From Clostridia bacterium (GTDB taxonomy: Bacteria; Bacillota; Clostridia; Christensenellales; CAG-138): a DNA stretch of 41,714 nt. The position numbers and the translations under genes are program-made. Shown one piece after another: positions 1 through 7,266 of the stretch (position 1 is its first letter; each line of letters begins with the position of its first letter). The stretch spans positions 1 to 41,714 of the forward strand of contig JAFXZJ010000045.1 in the NCBI GenBank assembly GCA_017541305.1. The letters are read 5' to 3'. The notes under the pieces were generated by a model. The model was given only the letters and a program-made list of their open reading frames with translations, was not told the DNA's origin and did no database searches.

Positions 1-123
1 CGCCTGTCCCTCGCAGCATAGCTGCTTCGGCATTCCGCTAAAGGCGCAACACTGTTGCCCCTTTTTAACGCTCCATGTGGCGCGGACGCACTGACCCGTG
101 CGGCTCCCTTCGGTCGCCCGGCG
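1..123. other. Intergenic DNA with small hairpins, no gene
   Basis: No reading frame with a ribosome binding site is visible. Two short perfect inverted repeats occur: GCAGC-ATA-GCTGC at 13-25 and GCAACA-C-TGTTGC at 46-58, the second followed by CCCCTTTTT, so it could be a weak plus-strand terminator. The stretch GCGGCTCCCTTCGGTCGC near 100-117 resembles GCGGCTCGCTCAGCTCGC near 22010-22027 (about 14 of 18 bases), which hints at a dispersed repeat. That is only a visual match. Confidence 0.4.
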
Positions 124-184
124 TCAGGCCGCTCCGGTGATCGACCTCCTTTCATCACCTTCCCGGAGCGGCCTGTCGCTTTTT
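124..184 (+). terminator. Long-stem intrinsic terminator
   Basis: A perfect 13-bp stem pairs 125-137 with 163-175 (arms CAGGCCGCTCCGG and CCGGAGCGGCCTG). An inner alternative stem GGTGAT/ATCACC lies at 136-141/154-159, and TTTTT follows at 180-184. It would end a plus-strand transcript coming from outside the window. Confidence 0.6.
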
Positions 185-192
185 GGGAATAA

Positions 193-480
193 AAAGATCC
201 CGCCGTAAGGGTGCATTCACTTAAGGAGATGCAGGTTTTCAGCCGAGGACCGCCGCCAAAACAACAGCAGATCCGGAGACGGAACGGTCCTCGGATCTGT
301 TTTCATCTTGACGGCTGAAAACCGCGAAGCGTCTCAAAAGAGGAGATTTTTGTGCCGGACAAGGAGAAAAGCGGAATAATACTTGGAAAGTCTTATGAGC
401 ATTTTAGACGCAGTACGGCGCAAAAAGATACCTTTTGAGGCTGTGTATCCTTAAGTGAATGCGCCCAAAGCGGGATCTTT
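193..480. repeat. 288-bp element with inverted terminal repeats and nested palindromes
   Basis: The ends are imperfect inverted copies of about 34 bp: 193-227 on the plus strand matches the reverse complement of 448-480, sharing AAAGATCCCGC and GCATTCACTTAAGGA. Inside are further nested pairs: GGTTTTCAGCCG (234-245) with CGGCTGAAAACC (311-322), CCGAGGACCG with CGGTCCTCGG, and CAGATCCG with CGGATCTG. No protein is encoded. The architecture is that of a MITE-like or structured mobile repeat, but no transposase or second copy is present, so mobility is inference. Confidence 0.5.
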
Positions 481-494
481 CATTATTATTCGGA

Positions 495-2219
495 TCACCT
501 CTGCGAGACCGTGAACAGCGAGTAGAAATACCCCCGTCTTTCCATCAGCTCGTCGAAAGTGCCCTGCTCGGAGAGCACGCCGTTTTTCAGCGTGAACAGC
601 CCGTCGCAGCGGCGGAGTACGTTCTCGTCGAGGTCGTGAGTGACGATCACGCGGGTGTAGCCCTCGAGCTCCAGGATCGCGTCGAGCACGTCGAAGGAGG
701 TCTGCGCGTCGAGGGAAGCCGTCGCCTCGTCGACGAGCAGCACGGGGGTCTTGCGCAGGAGCGCCCTTGCGATGGATATCCTCTGGCGCTCGCCGCCGGA
801 GAGCCCGGAGCCGTTCTCGCCGCAGAGGTAGTCGGAGCCTCTTTCGGCGATCAGCTTTTCAAGACCGGAGAGGCGCACCGCGCGCTCGATCTCCTCCTCG
901 GGGAAATCCGAGAACATGGTGATGTTGTCGCGGATGGTGCTGTTGAACACGAACACGTTCTGCTGTATGATCGAAACGAGCTCGTAGAGCGAGCCTGCGG
1001 AGATACTTTTAAGCTCATTGCCGTCGTAGAATATCCCGCCCGAATAGTTCCGGGAGGACGCCATGAGCAGGTTGAGTATGGTCGATTTGCCGCTGCCCGA
1101 GCCGCCTACCAGCGCGTAGCAGCCGCCCGCCCTGAGCTCCATGTCCACGCCGCAAAGCACGGGCTTGCCCTCCTCATAGGAGAACGCAACGCCGCGCAGC
1201 GAGATACCCTCGCGAAGCTCAGCGGGGATGCTTTCGCCCTCGTCGGGCACGTTCTTGCTGAGCGCCGAAGCGAGCTTGTCGATGAGCGCGAACGAGGACT
1301 TCATGCCCGCATAGAATGTCGGGAACGACTGTATCGGCGCGAGCACGTAGTTCAGAAGCTGCACGAATACCAATACGGTACCGCCGGTGATGCTCCTGCC
1401 CGAAAGCACGAGCGCGGCTGCGACGAGGAACACGCCGAACTGCACGACGCCGCCGGCGATCATGGACGAGTAGTTGACGAGCACGTTCGCCTTGGTGCGC
1501 TTATTCGTTGCGGAAGCGACCTCGCCGTTGTTCTCGTCATGCATGCGGGAGATGCTCCGCTCCGCCTTGAAGCTCTTTATCACGGGGAAGCCCATGAGCG
1601 CGTCCTTCAAAAGGCCCGTGTAGCTCTCCTTCCTGTCCGAAACGACCTTCTCCGCCTTGGCGACCCTGTTGCCGAATACGATCGAAACGACTATCGGGAG
1701 CAGCGAGAAGCCTATCGATATGAGCGTCAGAAGCGGGCTGTACCACAGCATCAGCCCCAGCGCGCCTATGAACGAAAGCGCGACCTCTATCGTGCCCTGG
1801 ATCGGGGTGACGAAATCCCGCTCGATGGTGTTCACGTCGTTTGACAGCGCGGAGATATAAAGGGATGAGTTCTCGCCGGAGAAGGCCTGTATGCCCTTCT
1901 TCATAAGCTGCCCGAAGGCGTATTCGCGGTACTGCTTCATCGCCCTGGCGCGGAATTTGGAAAGGAACACGTAGTCGATCGCGCCGGCAATGAGCAGCAC
2001 GGCGAATCCGCATCCCGCAACGATCAGCAGCGTGCCGAAGGTGTATTTGCTCACGCCCGCGATAAGGTCTATGACCTCCTTTATAAGCCACGAGATCACG
2101 ATCGCGCCTATGGCGCCGAGCACCGCGGCGATAACGGTCATAAACAGGCTGAATTTGTTCTTTCGGAACAGCTCCCGAAGGAAGGGGCGGCGCAGGGCCT
2201 TGATTTCTTTCTTGGTCAT
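495..2219 (-). CDS. ABC exporter half-transporter (fused membrane and ATPase domains)
   Basis: A 574-residue type I ABC exporter subunit that would work as a homodimer or with an unseen partner in the cytoplasmic membrane, using ATP to export an unknown substrate. The first ~330 residues form the transmembrane domain, with hydrophobic segments from about 25. The ATPase domain follows, with Walker A GGSGSGKST near residue 371, Q-loop SIIQQN, signature LSGGERQ near 470, Walker B VLLVDEA near 492 and H-loop THD near 550. The start at 2219 is chosen because AAAGGAG sits 7 bases upstream; a longer frame to 2282 has no such site. It lies downstream of the nitroreductase on the same strand. Families of this type include multidrug, peptide and lipid exporters, and the sequence alone does not choose between them. 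Confidence 0.9.
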   Translation of the reverse strand: MTKKEIKALRRPFLRELFRKNKFSLFMTVIAAVLGAIGAIVISWLIKEVIDLIAGVSKYTFGTLLIVAGCGFAVLLIAGAIDYVFLSKFRARAMKQYREYAFGQLMKKGIQAFSGENSSLYISALSNDVNTIERDFVTPIQGTIEVALSFIGALGLMLWYSPLLTLISIGFSLLPIVVSIVFGNRVAKAEKVVSDRKESYTGLLKDALMGFPVIKSFKAERSISRMHDENNGEVASATNKRTKANVLVNYSSMIAGGVVQFGVFLVAAALVLSGRSITGGTVLVFVQLLNYVLAPIQSFPTFYAGMKSSFALIDKLASALSKNVPDEGESIPAELREGISLRGVAFSYEEGKPVLCGVDMELRAGGCYALVGGSGSGKSTILNLLMASSRNYSGGIFYDGNELKSISAGSLYELVSIIQQNVFVFNSTIRDNITMFSDFPEEEIERAVRLSGLEKLIAERGSDYLCGENGSGLSGGERQRISIARALLRKTPVLLVDEATASLDAQTSFDVLDAILELEGYTRVIVTHDLDENVLRRCDGLFTLKNGVLSEQGTFDELMERRGYFYSLFTVSQR

Positions 2220-2326
2220 GGGGTAGCTCCTTTGGTTTTTCTGTCCCTCATTATGCGGTTGCAAAGGAGTTTTTTCCACCAACTATCGGTTTCTTTTGCG
2301 CAACCTTCGGTTTCAAATGAAAAAGA

Positions 2327-2376
2327 TGACAAAAAGAACCGTCCCTTTTGTCATAAAAGAACCGTCCCTTTTGTCA
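2327..2376. repeat. Tandem 22-bp palindromic repeat
   Basis: Two identical 22-bp copies beginning AAAAGAACCGTCCC lie at 2332-2353 and 2355-2376, one base apart. With the flanking TGAC, each can fold on TGACAAAA/TTTTGTCA. It lies between the nitroreductase stop and the ABC transporter start, both on the minus strand, so it may form an mRNA hairpin there. Confidence 0.7.
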
Positions 2377-2384
2377 TCCGAGCA

Positions 2385-2939
2385 TCACAGGTCGATCACG
2401 TGCGATTCGTCCCAGGTATGGGGCTCCTTGCTCGCTGCGCTTCTTCCGACCGAGATGGCGATCTGGAATTCGTATCCCTCGGGGAAGCCGAATTCGCGCT
2501 TGACCTCCTCCGCGCCGGGGCGGTTGAAGGCCGAGGCGGGCATGCCAAGTATCACGCTGCCCAGGCCTATGGATTTTGCGGCGATGGCGATATTTTCCAC
2601 CGCTATGCCCGCGTCGACGGGCGCGAAATGCGAGGGCTTGGCGCAGATGATCACGACCAGGGGCGCGTTATAGGTCACCTTGCCGCCGCGCGATCTCATG
2701 CGCTCGATGAAGGCCTCGTTGCCGGAGGCGATAACGCCCTCGACTATCGCCTGCTCCAGGCGCTCGCGCTTTTCGTCGGAGGTAACGAATATGAAGCGCT
2801 GCTCCTGCCTGTTCATGGCGGTGGGCGAAGCCAGCGCGGCCTTCTTCAAAAATTCAAGCTCGCCTTCGCAAAGCTTCTCGTCCTGATATGCGCGGATGCT
2901 GCTCCTTGAAAGTATCGTATTAAGAATCAGATTGCCCAT
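2385..2939 (-). CDS. Nitroreductase-family flavoprotein
   Basis: A 184-residue protein of the FMN-dependent nitroreductase fold, which uses NAD(P)H to reduce nitro, quinone or flavin-type substrates in the cytoplasm. The family N-terminus SRSSIRAY (FMN-binding serine/arginines), the central SPTAMNRQEQRF segment and the C-terminal GLGSVILGMPA segment are visible. The length suits the short subfamily. The start at 2939 is supported by AAAGGAG about 8 bases upstream; upstream frame extension to 3047 overlaps the promoter and is rejected. The physiological substrate is unknown. Confidence 0.9.
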   Translation of the reverse strand: MGNLILNTILSRSSIRAYQDEKLCEGELEFLKKAALASPTAMNRQEQRFIFVTSDEKRERLEQAIVEGVIASGNEAFIERMRSRGGKVTYNAPLVVIICAKPSHFAPVDAGIAVENIAIAAKSIGLGSVILGMPASAFNRPGAEEVKREFGFPEGYEFQIAISVGRSAASKEPHTWDESHVIDL

Positions 2940-2970
2940 TGTAATGCTCCTTTGCTTTTTATTTGAGTTA

Positions 2971-2999
2971 AATATACCAGATTTTTCCTTGATTGTAAA
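2971..2999 (-). promoter_or_regulatory. Housekeeping promoter for the nitroreductase gene
   Basis: On the minus strand TTTACA (2999-2994), a 17-base spacer and TATATT (2976-2971) match the sigma-A consensus. It lies about 35 bases upstream of the start codon. Confidence 0.65.
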
Positions 3000-3090
3000 C
3001 AGCATTTTTCCGAAACATACCTCACATCGAAGCGCGCTTTTCGGCAAAAACTAAGCGGGCAAAAGCTTTATGAAGGGAGGCACTGAAAAA

Positions 3091-3246
3091 ATGAAGACGA
3101 TCGGTTTTGTTTCGGGCATGGCGGCGGGGCTTGCCGCGGGGATGGCCGCGGGAGTCGCGGCGGTGACGGTGATCTATCCGGCCGTGGGCAAAAGGATGAA
3201 GCGCGACGGCAGGAAGCTGTGGAAGAACGTGACGAACGGTTTATAA
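3091..3246 (+). CDS. 51-residue small membrane protein, unknown function
   Basis: The frame encodes a short protein with one hydrophobic, Gly/Ala-rich segment (about residues 5-30, with repeated G-x-A-A-G spacing) followed by a strongly basic tail (KRMKRDGRKLWKN). It is preceded by GGGAGG ten bases upstream and followed directly by a strong terminator, which supports a real gene. An in-frame ATG at 3070 precedes the ribosome site and is less likely. The composition recalls the short YtxH-like membrane proteins of Firmicutes, but the similarity is too weak to assign a name. Confidence 0.65.
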   Translation: MKTIGFVSGMAAGLAAGMAAGVAAVTVIYPAVGKRMKRDGRKLWKNVTNGL

Positions 3247-3251
3247 GCATT

Positions 3252-3276
3252 CGGGCCGGCATGCGGCCCGTTTTTT
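3252..3276 (+). terminator. Intrinsic terminator
   Basis: The stem CGGGCCG (3252-3258) pairs with CGGCCCG (3264-3270) and is followed by six T. It ends the small membrane protein gene six bases after its stop. Confidence 0.85.
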
Positions 3277-3298
3277 GCAAAAATCCCTTTTTTGGGTA

Positions 3299-3327
3299 TT
3301 GAGCCTTGCCTGCGTATATGCTAAAAT
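3299..3327 (+). promoter_or_regulatory. Extended -10 promoter for the yrzL operon
   Basis: TTGAGC (3299-3304), 17 bases, then TAAAAT (3322-3327) with a TG one base before the -10 box. The transcript would have a leader of about 155 nt. The leader contains a stable hairpin GCCTTTGC/GCAAAGGC at 3457-3475, immediately before the yrzL ribosome site. Confidence 0.6.
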
Positions 3328-3489
3328 AAAGTGAGGTTATATGTGGCTTCACGGGATTTGTATCGTTTGCGGGCTTTTTCGGCCCTGCCGGAAGGACGGT
3401 CAAGCCGACCCTTCCGATAATACAAAGCAAGAACGAAGAATATCACAGGAAAGGATGCCTTTGCGGCGCAAAGGCGAAGGATCGAATAA

Positions 3490-3759
3490 ATGAGCGGCAA
3501 TATGGACACCATCAAATTCAAAATGCCGAAGGACAAGCAGACCGCCCACGAGGTGCTCATGCAGGCATACTCCTCCATGAGGGAAAAGGGCTACGATCCC
3601 GTTAACCAAATCGTCGGCTACCTGCTCTCCGGAGATCCCACCTATATAACGAGCTATAACAACGCCCGCTATCTGATCAGCACCCTCGAGCGCGACGAGC
3701 TCATAGAGGAGCTTGTTAAATCCTATATCGAGGTCAACAGCACGGAAGAAGACGCGTGA
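3490..3759 (+). CDS. ireB: YrzL/IreB-family regulatory protein (UPF0297)
   Basis: An 89-residue cytoplasmic protein of the UPF0297 family. In Enterococcus the homologue IreB is phosphorylated by the Ser/Thr kinase IreK and affects cephalosporin tolerance; in Bacillus it is YrzL. The family core is visible: the threonine-bearing N-terminus [29 protein letters not shown] and the NARYLI segment. The length is typical. AAGG lies 9 bases before the ATG. It heads an operon with a reductase gene, RuvX and YrzB; YrzL-YrrK-YrzB is a conserved Firmicutes set, usually after alaS, which is not seen here. The stop codon overlaps the next start (GTGA). Confidence 0.93.
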   Translation: MSGNMDTIKFKMPKDKQTAHEVLMQAYSSMREKGYDPVNQIVGYLLSGDPTYITSYNNARYLISTLERDELIEELVKSYIEVNSTEEDA

Positions 3760-4700
3760 TCTACAGAAAACTGGGAAAAACAGGCAAGTTCGTATCGCGC
3801 CTTTGCTTTGGCACGCTCACGATGGGCCCGTTCCAAAGGGGTCTTTCCGTTTCGGAGGGCGCGGCGCTTTTGGAGCGCGCCTTTGAGCACGGCGTAAATT
3901 TTCTTGACACCGCCGAAATATACGAGACCTATCCCCACGTGCGCGAGGCGGTGAGGATAAAGCCCGACGTGGTCGTGTGCACCAAGAGCTATTCTTACGA
4001 CGCCGTCACTGCCGAGGCCTCGTTCAGAAAGGCCGTGGAGGGGATCGGGCGCGAATACATAGACGTGTTTTTGCTGCACGAGCAGGAAAGCGCGCATACC
4101 ATACGCGGGCACAGGGAGGCGCTTGAATACTTCCTCAAAAGGAAGGAGCAGGGCTATATCGGCGCGATAGGGCTGTCCACCCATTACGTCCGCTGCATGG
4201 AGGCGGCGCTTATGCACCCGGAGCTTGACGTGCTGTTCCCCCTTATAAATAAGAAGGGAGTGGGCATTGCGGACGGGACTCCCGCCGAAATGCTTTCCGT
4301 GATAGAGCGCGCGCATGACGACGGGCGCGGGATAATCGCCATGAAGCCCCTTGGCGGCGGGCACCTGATCGCCGAGCGCGAGGAGGCGCTGGATTTCATA
4401 CTGGATATCTCCTGCATCGATACCATCGCCATAGGCATGCAGTCGATCGACGAGGTGGATTACAACTGTGCGAGGTTCGCCGGCGAAACGCCCGACCCGG
4501 CGATAGCCGAGCGGCTGGGGCAGGTGCGCAGGCGCATGCTCATACAGGATTGGTGCCAGGGCTGCGGCACGTGCGTGGACGCATGCCGCAATCACGCCAT
4601 AACCATGGTGGACGGCATAGCGCGGATCGATTACGATAAATGCGCAACATGCGGGTACTGCGCAAGAGCGTGCCCCGAATTCAATATAAAGGTGATCTGA
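3756..4700 (+). CDS. Aldo/keto reductase with C-terminal 2[4Fe-4S] ferredoxin domain
   Basis: A 314-residue fusion. The N-terminal ~250 residues form an aldo/keto reductase barrel with the catalytic tetrad visible: Asp and Tyr in FLDTAEIY, Lys in VVCTKSY and His in FLLHE. The C-terminal ~60 residues carry two iron-sulfur motifs, [11 protein letters not shown] and [11 protein letters not shown]. This domain order is known in a clostridial subfamily thought to pass electrons between ferredoxin-type centres and NAD(P)H-dependent carbonyl reduction; the substrate is not known. The GTG start overlaps the yrzL stop, suggesting translational coupling. The gene interrupts the usual yrzL-yrrK adjacency and is followed one base later by ruvX. 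Confidence 0.9.
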   Translation: MIYRKLGKTGKFVSRLCFGTLTMGPFQRGLSVSEGAALLERAFEHGVNFLDTAEIYETYPHVREAVRIKPDVVVCTKSYSYDAVTAEASFRKAVEGIGREYIDVFLLHEQESAHTIRGHREALEYFLKRKEQGYIGAIGLSTHYVRCMEAALMHPELDVLFPLINKKGVGIADGTPAEMLSVIERAHDDGRGIIAMKPLGGGHLIAEREEALDFILDISCIDTIAIGMQSIDEVDYNCARFAGETPDPAIAERLGQVRRRMLIQDWCQGCGTCVDACRNHAITMVDGIARIDYDKCATCGYCARACPEFNIKVI

Positions 4701-4701
4701 T

Positions 4702-5127
4702 ATGTACAGATATTTCGGCGTGGACGTCGGTGATAAAAGAATAGGCCTTGCCGTGACGGACGCCCTGGGCTATACCGCGCAGGGGCTTGAGACCTATGCC
4801 CGCACGGGCGACGATGAGCGCGACGCGGCGTATATCCGCGAAGCGGCAAAGAAATGGGCTCCCTGCCGCATTGTTTTCGGCCTGCCCCGCAATATGGACG
4901 GCTCATATGGGTTTGCCTGCGACAAGGTAAAGGCCTTTGCCGAGCTCGTGCTTGACGGCTGGGACGGCGAGCATGATTTCTATGACGAGCGCCTTTCCAC
5001 CATGGCCGCCGAGCGCTATCTTTACGAGGCCGAGCTGAAGTGGCAGAAGCGCCGCAAGGTGGTGGACAAGATCGCCGCGCAGGTGATTCTGGAGGGTTAC
5101 ATGACCCTTCATCCCGTTAAACTATGA
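4702..5127 (+). CDS. ruvX: YqgF/RuvX family putative Holliday junction resolvase
   Basis: A 141-residue RNase H-fold protein (YrrK in Bacillus, YqgF in E. coli). Family members resolve branched DNA in vitro and take part in pre-16S rRNA 5'-end processing. The first strand GVDVGDKRIGLAVTD holds the expected acidic residue; LPRNMDG, YDERLSTMAAER and the C-terminal DKIAAQVILEGY motif follow the family pattern. The start lies one base after the reductase stop and its last codons overlap the upstream reach of the yrzB leader, so translation is likely coupled. Confidence 0.93.
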   Translation: MYRYFGVDVGDKRIGLAVTDALGYTAQGLETYARTGDDERDAAYIREAAKKWAPCRIVFGLPRNMDGSYGFACDKVKAFAELVLDGWDGEHDFYDERLSTMAAERYLYEAELKWQKRRKVVDKIAAQVILEGYMTLHPVKL

Positions 5128-5141
5128 TCAAGGAGAAACAT

Positions 5142-5435
5142 ATGGAAAACGTTGACGAAACCATGGAGATAACGCTGATCGGCGACGACGGTCAGCCCAT
5201 AATATTCGAGCATATCCTCACATTCATGTATGAGGACGAGCGCTATATGGCGCTTGCCCCCGCCGACTTCATCGACGAGGAAGAGGAAGAGATCGTGTTC
5301 ATGCACCTGACCAAAGCCAAGGGCGAGGACGCCCTTGAGCCCGTTGAGAACGAGGTGCTGCTTGACGAGCTGTTCGAGGTCTTCTGTGAGCTGATGGACG
5401 GAGACGAAGAGGAAGAAGAGGACGAGGAAGAATAA
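5142..5435 (+). CDS. DUF1292 protein (YrzB family)
   Basis: A 97-residue, very acidic protein; the C-terminus is almost all Glu/Asp. DUF1292 proteins follow yrzL and yrrK in most Firmicutes and have no settled function. The start at 5142 is preferred because AAGGAG lies 6 bases upstream; the in-frame ATG at 5124 overlaps the ruvX stop and precedes that site. The core ITLIGDDGQPIIFEHI and ERYMALAPAD segments fit the family. Confidence 0.88.
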   Translation: MENVDETMEITLIGDDGQPIIFEHILTFMYEDERYMALAPADFIDEEEEEIVFMHLTKAKGEDALEPVENEVLLDELFEVFCELMDGDEEEEEDEEE

Positions 5436-5450
5436 GTAAGGATCGAATAA

Positions 5451-5477
5451 AAAGGTGGGAAAACCCACCTTTTTTTG
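5451..5477. terminator. Bidirectional terminator between yrzB and the MreB-like gene
   Basis: The stem AGGTGGG/CCCACCT with an AAAA loop is flanked by AAAAA on the left and TTTTTTT on the right, so it can end transcripts from both converging genes. Confidence 0.9.
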
Positions 5478-6437
5478 TTACAGCTCAACGAATTTCCGGC
5501 GTTTGCCGCCTCTTCCCTCTGTCAGCTCCCTGATCCCCGATACCGCCGCGAATTCGGGCGAAGGCGCCGTCACGACGGGTATCCCAAGGCGGCCGGCAAG
5601 CGCTTCCGCAAGGCCGTATTGCTCCGCCCCTCCGCCGAAGAGCAGTATGCCCGTGTCCACAAGGTCGCCCGCGGCCTCCGCCGGCGCGGAATCGATTGCG
5701 CGGAGTATCGCCCCGCTCAGCCTGTTCACGCAGGGGGCAAGCTCGCTTTGCAGCGCGGAGGAGCGCAGCTCGACCGTTTTGGCGCGCCCCGAAGCGGCGT
5801 CGCGGCAGCTCACGCGCAGCATTGGCCCGGCAAGGCTTTTTTTGAGCCCTTCGGCAGTGCGCGAGGATATCAAAAGCCCCTGCTCTTCGGCAAAATACGC
5901 CATGATGCGCCTGTCGAATATCACCGAACCCATGCGCTCCGTGCGCTCGCACAGCAGGCCGCCGTTGGATATGAGCCCGCAGGTCAGGCTTTCGCGCCCG
6001 ATATCCGCCGCCATGAACGCGCGCTCTCCGTCTATATCCATCCCCGCGCCGACCGCCCCGGCAAGCAGTGCGGAAACGAGGCGCACGCGCTTGAAGCCCG
6101 CCTCGCGGCCGACCTCTAAGAGCGCTTCGCGGTCATGCTCGGGAACGCCGCCGCGCGCCGCGATAAACGCGCCGACTCCCACGAGGGTGCGGCGCTTAAG
6201 CGCCCTCAGCGCGAACCGCCTTAAAAGCAGCGCCGCAAGGGGGATATCCGCGATACCGCCGCGCACGGGATAAGCGGCGCCCGCTCCCAAAATGCGCCGC
6301 CCCTCCTCCCCCGCGGCTATCACGCGAAGTGAGTTTTGGGGATCGAGCGCCGCGCGGGTCTCGTCGGAAAACCCGCCCGAGCGCGCCATAAGCTTGGTGC
6401 GCGAGGAGCCCTGATCCACAGCCAGATATTCGCTCAT
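5478..6437 (-). CDS. Divergent MreB-like actin-family protein
   Basis: A 319-residue protein with the actin/Hsp70 ATPase fold. Phosphate-1 loop VDQGSSRTK at the N-terminus, AYPVRGGIAD (MreB YP-x-R-x-G-x-I-x-D block) near residue 55, a phosphate-2-like segment ADIGRESLTCGLI near 144 and the adenosine motif LLFGGGAEQYGLAEAL near 265 are in MreB order. It is shorter and much less conserved than ordinary MreB, and the usual DxGxGTT phosphate-2 sequence is degraded, so polymerisation or ATPase activity is uncertain. It follows maf on the same strand, as mreB follows maf/radC in Bacilli. GGAGG lies 8 bases upstream of the ATG inside a large palindrome. It could be a working MreB of this lineage or a specialised paralogue. 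Confidence 0.75.
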   Translation of the reverse strand: MSEYLAVDQGSSRTKLMARSGGFSDETRAALDPQNSLRVIAAGEEGRRILGAGAAYPVRGGIADIPLAALLLRRFALRALKRRTLVGVGAFIAARGGVPEHDREALLEVGREAGFKRVRLVSALLAGAVGAGMDIDGERAFMAADIGRESLTCGLISNGGLLCERTERMGSVIFDRRIMAYFAEEQGLLISSRTAEGLKKSLAGPMLRVSCRDAASGRAKTVELRSSALQSELAPCVNRLSGAILRAIDSAPAEAAGDLVDTGILLFGGGAEQYGLAEALAGRLGIPVVTAPSPEFAAVSGIRELTEGRGGKRRKFVEL

Positions 6438-6446
6438 AAAAACGCC

Positions 6447-6490
6447 TCCGTTCCTTTCGGATACTGATTAGTATTCCAAAAGGGAACGGA
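6447..6490 (-). promoter_or_regulatory. 44-bp near-perfect palindrome over the ribosome site
   Basis: Arms TCCGTTCC-TTT-CGGATACT and AGTATTCC-AAAA-GGGAACGGA flank a GATT loop, giving a stem of about 19 bp with a few mismatches. On the minus-strand mRNA the 3' arm ends in GGAACGGA and overlaps the GGAGG Shine-Dalgarno site of the MreB-like gene. It could hide the ribosome site, act as a protein operator, or partly terminate transcripts from maf, since GGCGTTTTT follows it. Confidence 0.6.
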
Positions 6491-6523
6491 GTTTTACTCG
6501 TTTTGGTATGAAATGATTGGCGT

Positions 6524-7144
6524 TTATTGATCTTTTACCGCGGGCCGCATGCCGAGCGGGCTTATGCCCAGCCTTTTCAGCTCGCTGTAGACCAGGTGCA
6601 CGGGCAGACCTACGACGGTGAAAAAGCTGCCCTCGATGCGCTCGATGAACATGGACGAAATGCCCTGTATGCCATAAGCTCCCGCCTTATCCAGGGGCTC
6701 GCCCGTCGCAACGTAGGCCTCGATCTCCTCCTCGGAAAGCGCGCGGAAATGCACGTCCGTGCTGTCGCAAAGCGATATCTCAAGCTCGCCGTCGCCCCGG
6801 TCGCGCACGATCGCAAGGCCGGTATAGACGGTGTTCACGCGCCCGCTTTCGCGGCGCAGCATCTCGGCCGCCTCATCCCTTGAGCGGGGCTTGCCCAGTA
6901 TCTCATTCCCAAGCACCACCACGGTATCGGAACCCATGACGACCGCTTCGGCCCTGCGCTCCTCGGGCAGCGAAAGGAACACGCTGCGCGCCTTCATCAG
7001 AGAAAGCTGCTTCACAAGCTCGTCGGGAGCTTCGGCCGCGACGCCGCTCTCGTCCGCAGCGCTGGGCAGCACGGTGAATTCATAACCGCAGTTTCGCATC
7101 AGTTCGGCCCTTCTCGGGGACCCGCTTGCAAGTATCAGTTCCAT
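6524..7144 (-). CDS. maf: Maf-family nucleotide pyrophosphatase
   Basis: A 206-residue cytoplasmic Maf/YhdE-type nucleoside triphosphate pyrophosphatase, thought to remove dTTP/UTP or modified nucleotides and linked to septum inhibition in Bacillus. The family signature ASGSPRRAELM is at the N-terminus; GSDTVVVLGNEILGKP, the SGRVNTVYTG motif and the DKAGAYGIQG motif follow in order. AAGGAG precedes the ATG by 9 bases and a good promoter lies just upstream. The gene is divergent from mraZ, and the intervening region carries probable MraZ-binding repeats. Confidence 0.93.
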   Translation of the reverse strand: MELILASGSPRRAELMRNCGYEFTVLPSAADESGVAAEAPDELVKQLSLMKARSVFLSLPEERRAEAVVMGSDTVVVLGNEILGKPRSRDEAAEMLRRESGRVNTVYTGLAIVRDRGDGELEISLCDSTDVHFRALSEEEIEAYVATGEPLDKAGAYGIQGISSMFIERIEGSFFTVVGLPVHLVYSELKRLGISPLGMRPAVKDQ

Positions 7145-7173
7145 AGCTTCACGTCTCCTTTTCCTTCCTCCCG

Positions 7174-7202
7174 ATTATACCCTTTCGCGCAGGTTTATGC
7201 AA
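7174..7202 (-). promoter_or_regulatory. maf promoter
   Basis: On the minus strand TTGCAT (7202-7197), a 17-base spacer and TATAAT (7179-7174). The -35 box is only eight bases from the MraZ-box-like repeats, so maf could also be under MraZ control. Confidence 0.75.
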
Positions 7203-7210
7203 GCCCGGCT

Positions 7211-7240
7211 TAGGGTCAAATAGGACAGGTTTGGGAAATT
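7211..7240 (+). promoter_or_regulatory. Probable MraZ operator: three 10-bp-spaced repeats
   Basis: TAGGG-N5, TAGGA-N5 and TTGGG-N5 follow one another with exactly 10-bp periodicity at 7211, 7221 and 7231. A further TAGGG lies at 7262. Known MraZ operators are three direct TGGG-type repeats with 10-bp phasing upstream of mraZ, and this copy sits 26 bases before the mraZ -35 box. Confidence 0.6.
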
Positions 7241-7266
7241 TTTTCTTAAAATAGTGACAAATAGGG

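Noticed and set aside
459-1844. Plus-strand open frame of 461 codons opposite the ABC transporter
   Set aside because: The minus-strand frame carries all ABC motifs; this one is its shadow.
3455-3493. 12-codon upstream frame overlapping the yrzL start
   Set aside because: The AGGAAAGG site is too close to its ATG, and the frame coincides with the hairpin GCCTTTGC/GCAAAGGC; probably chance.
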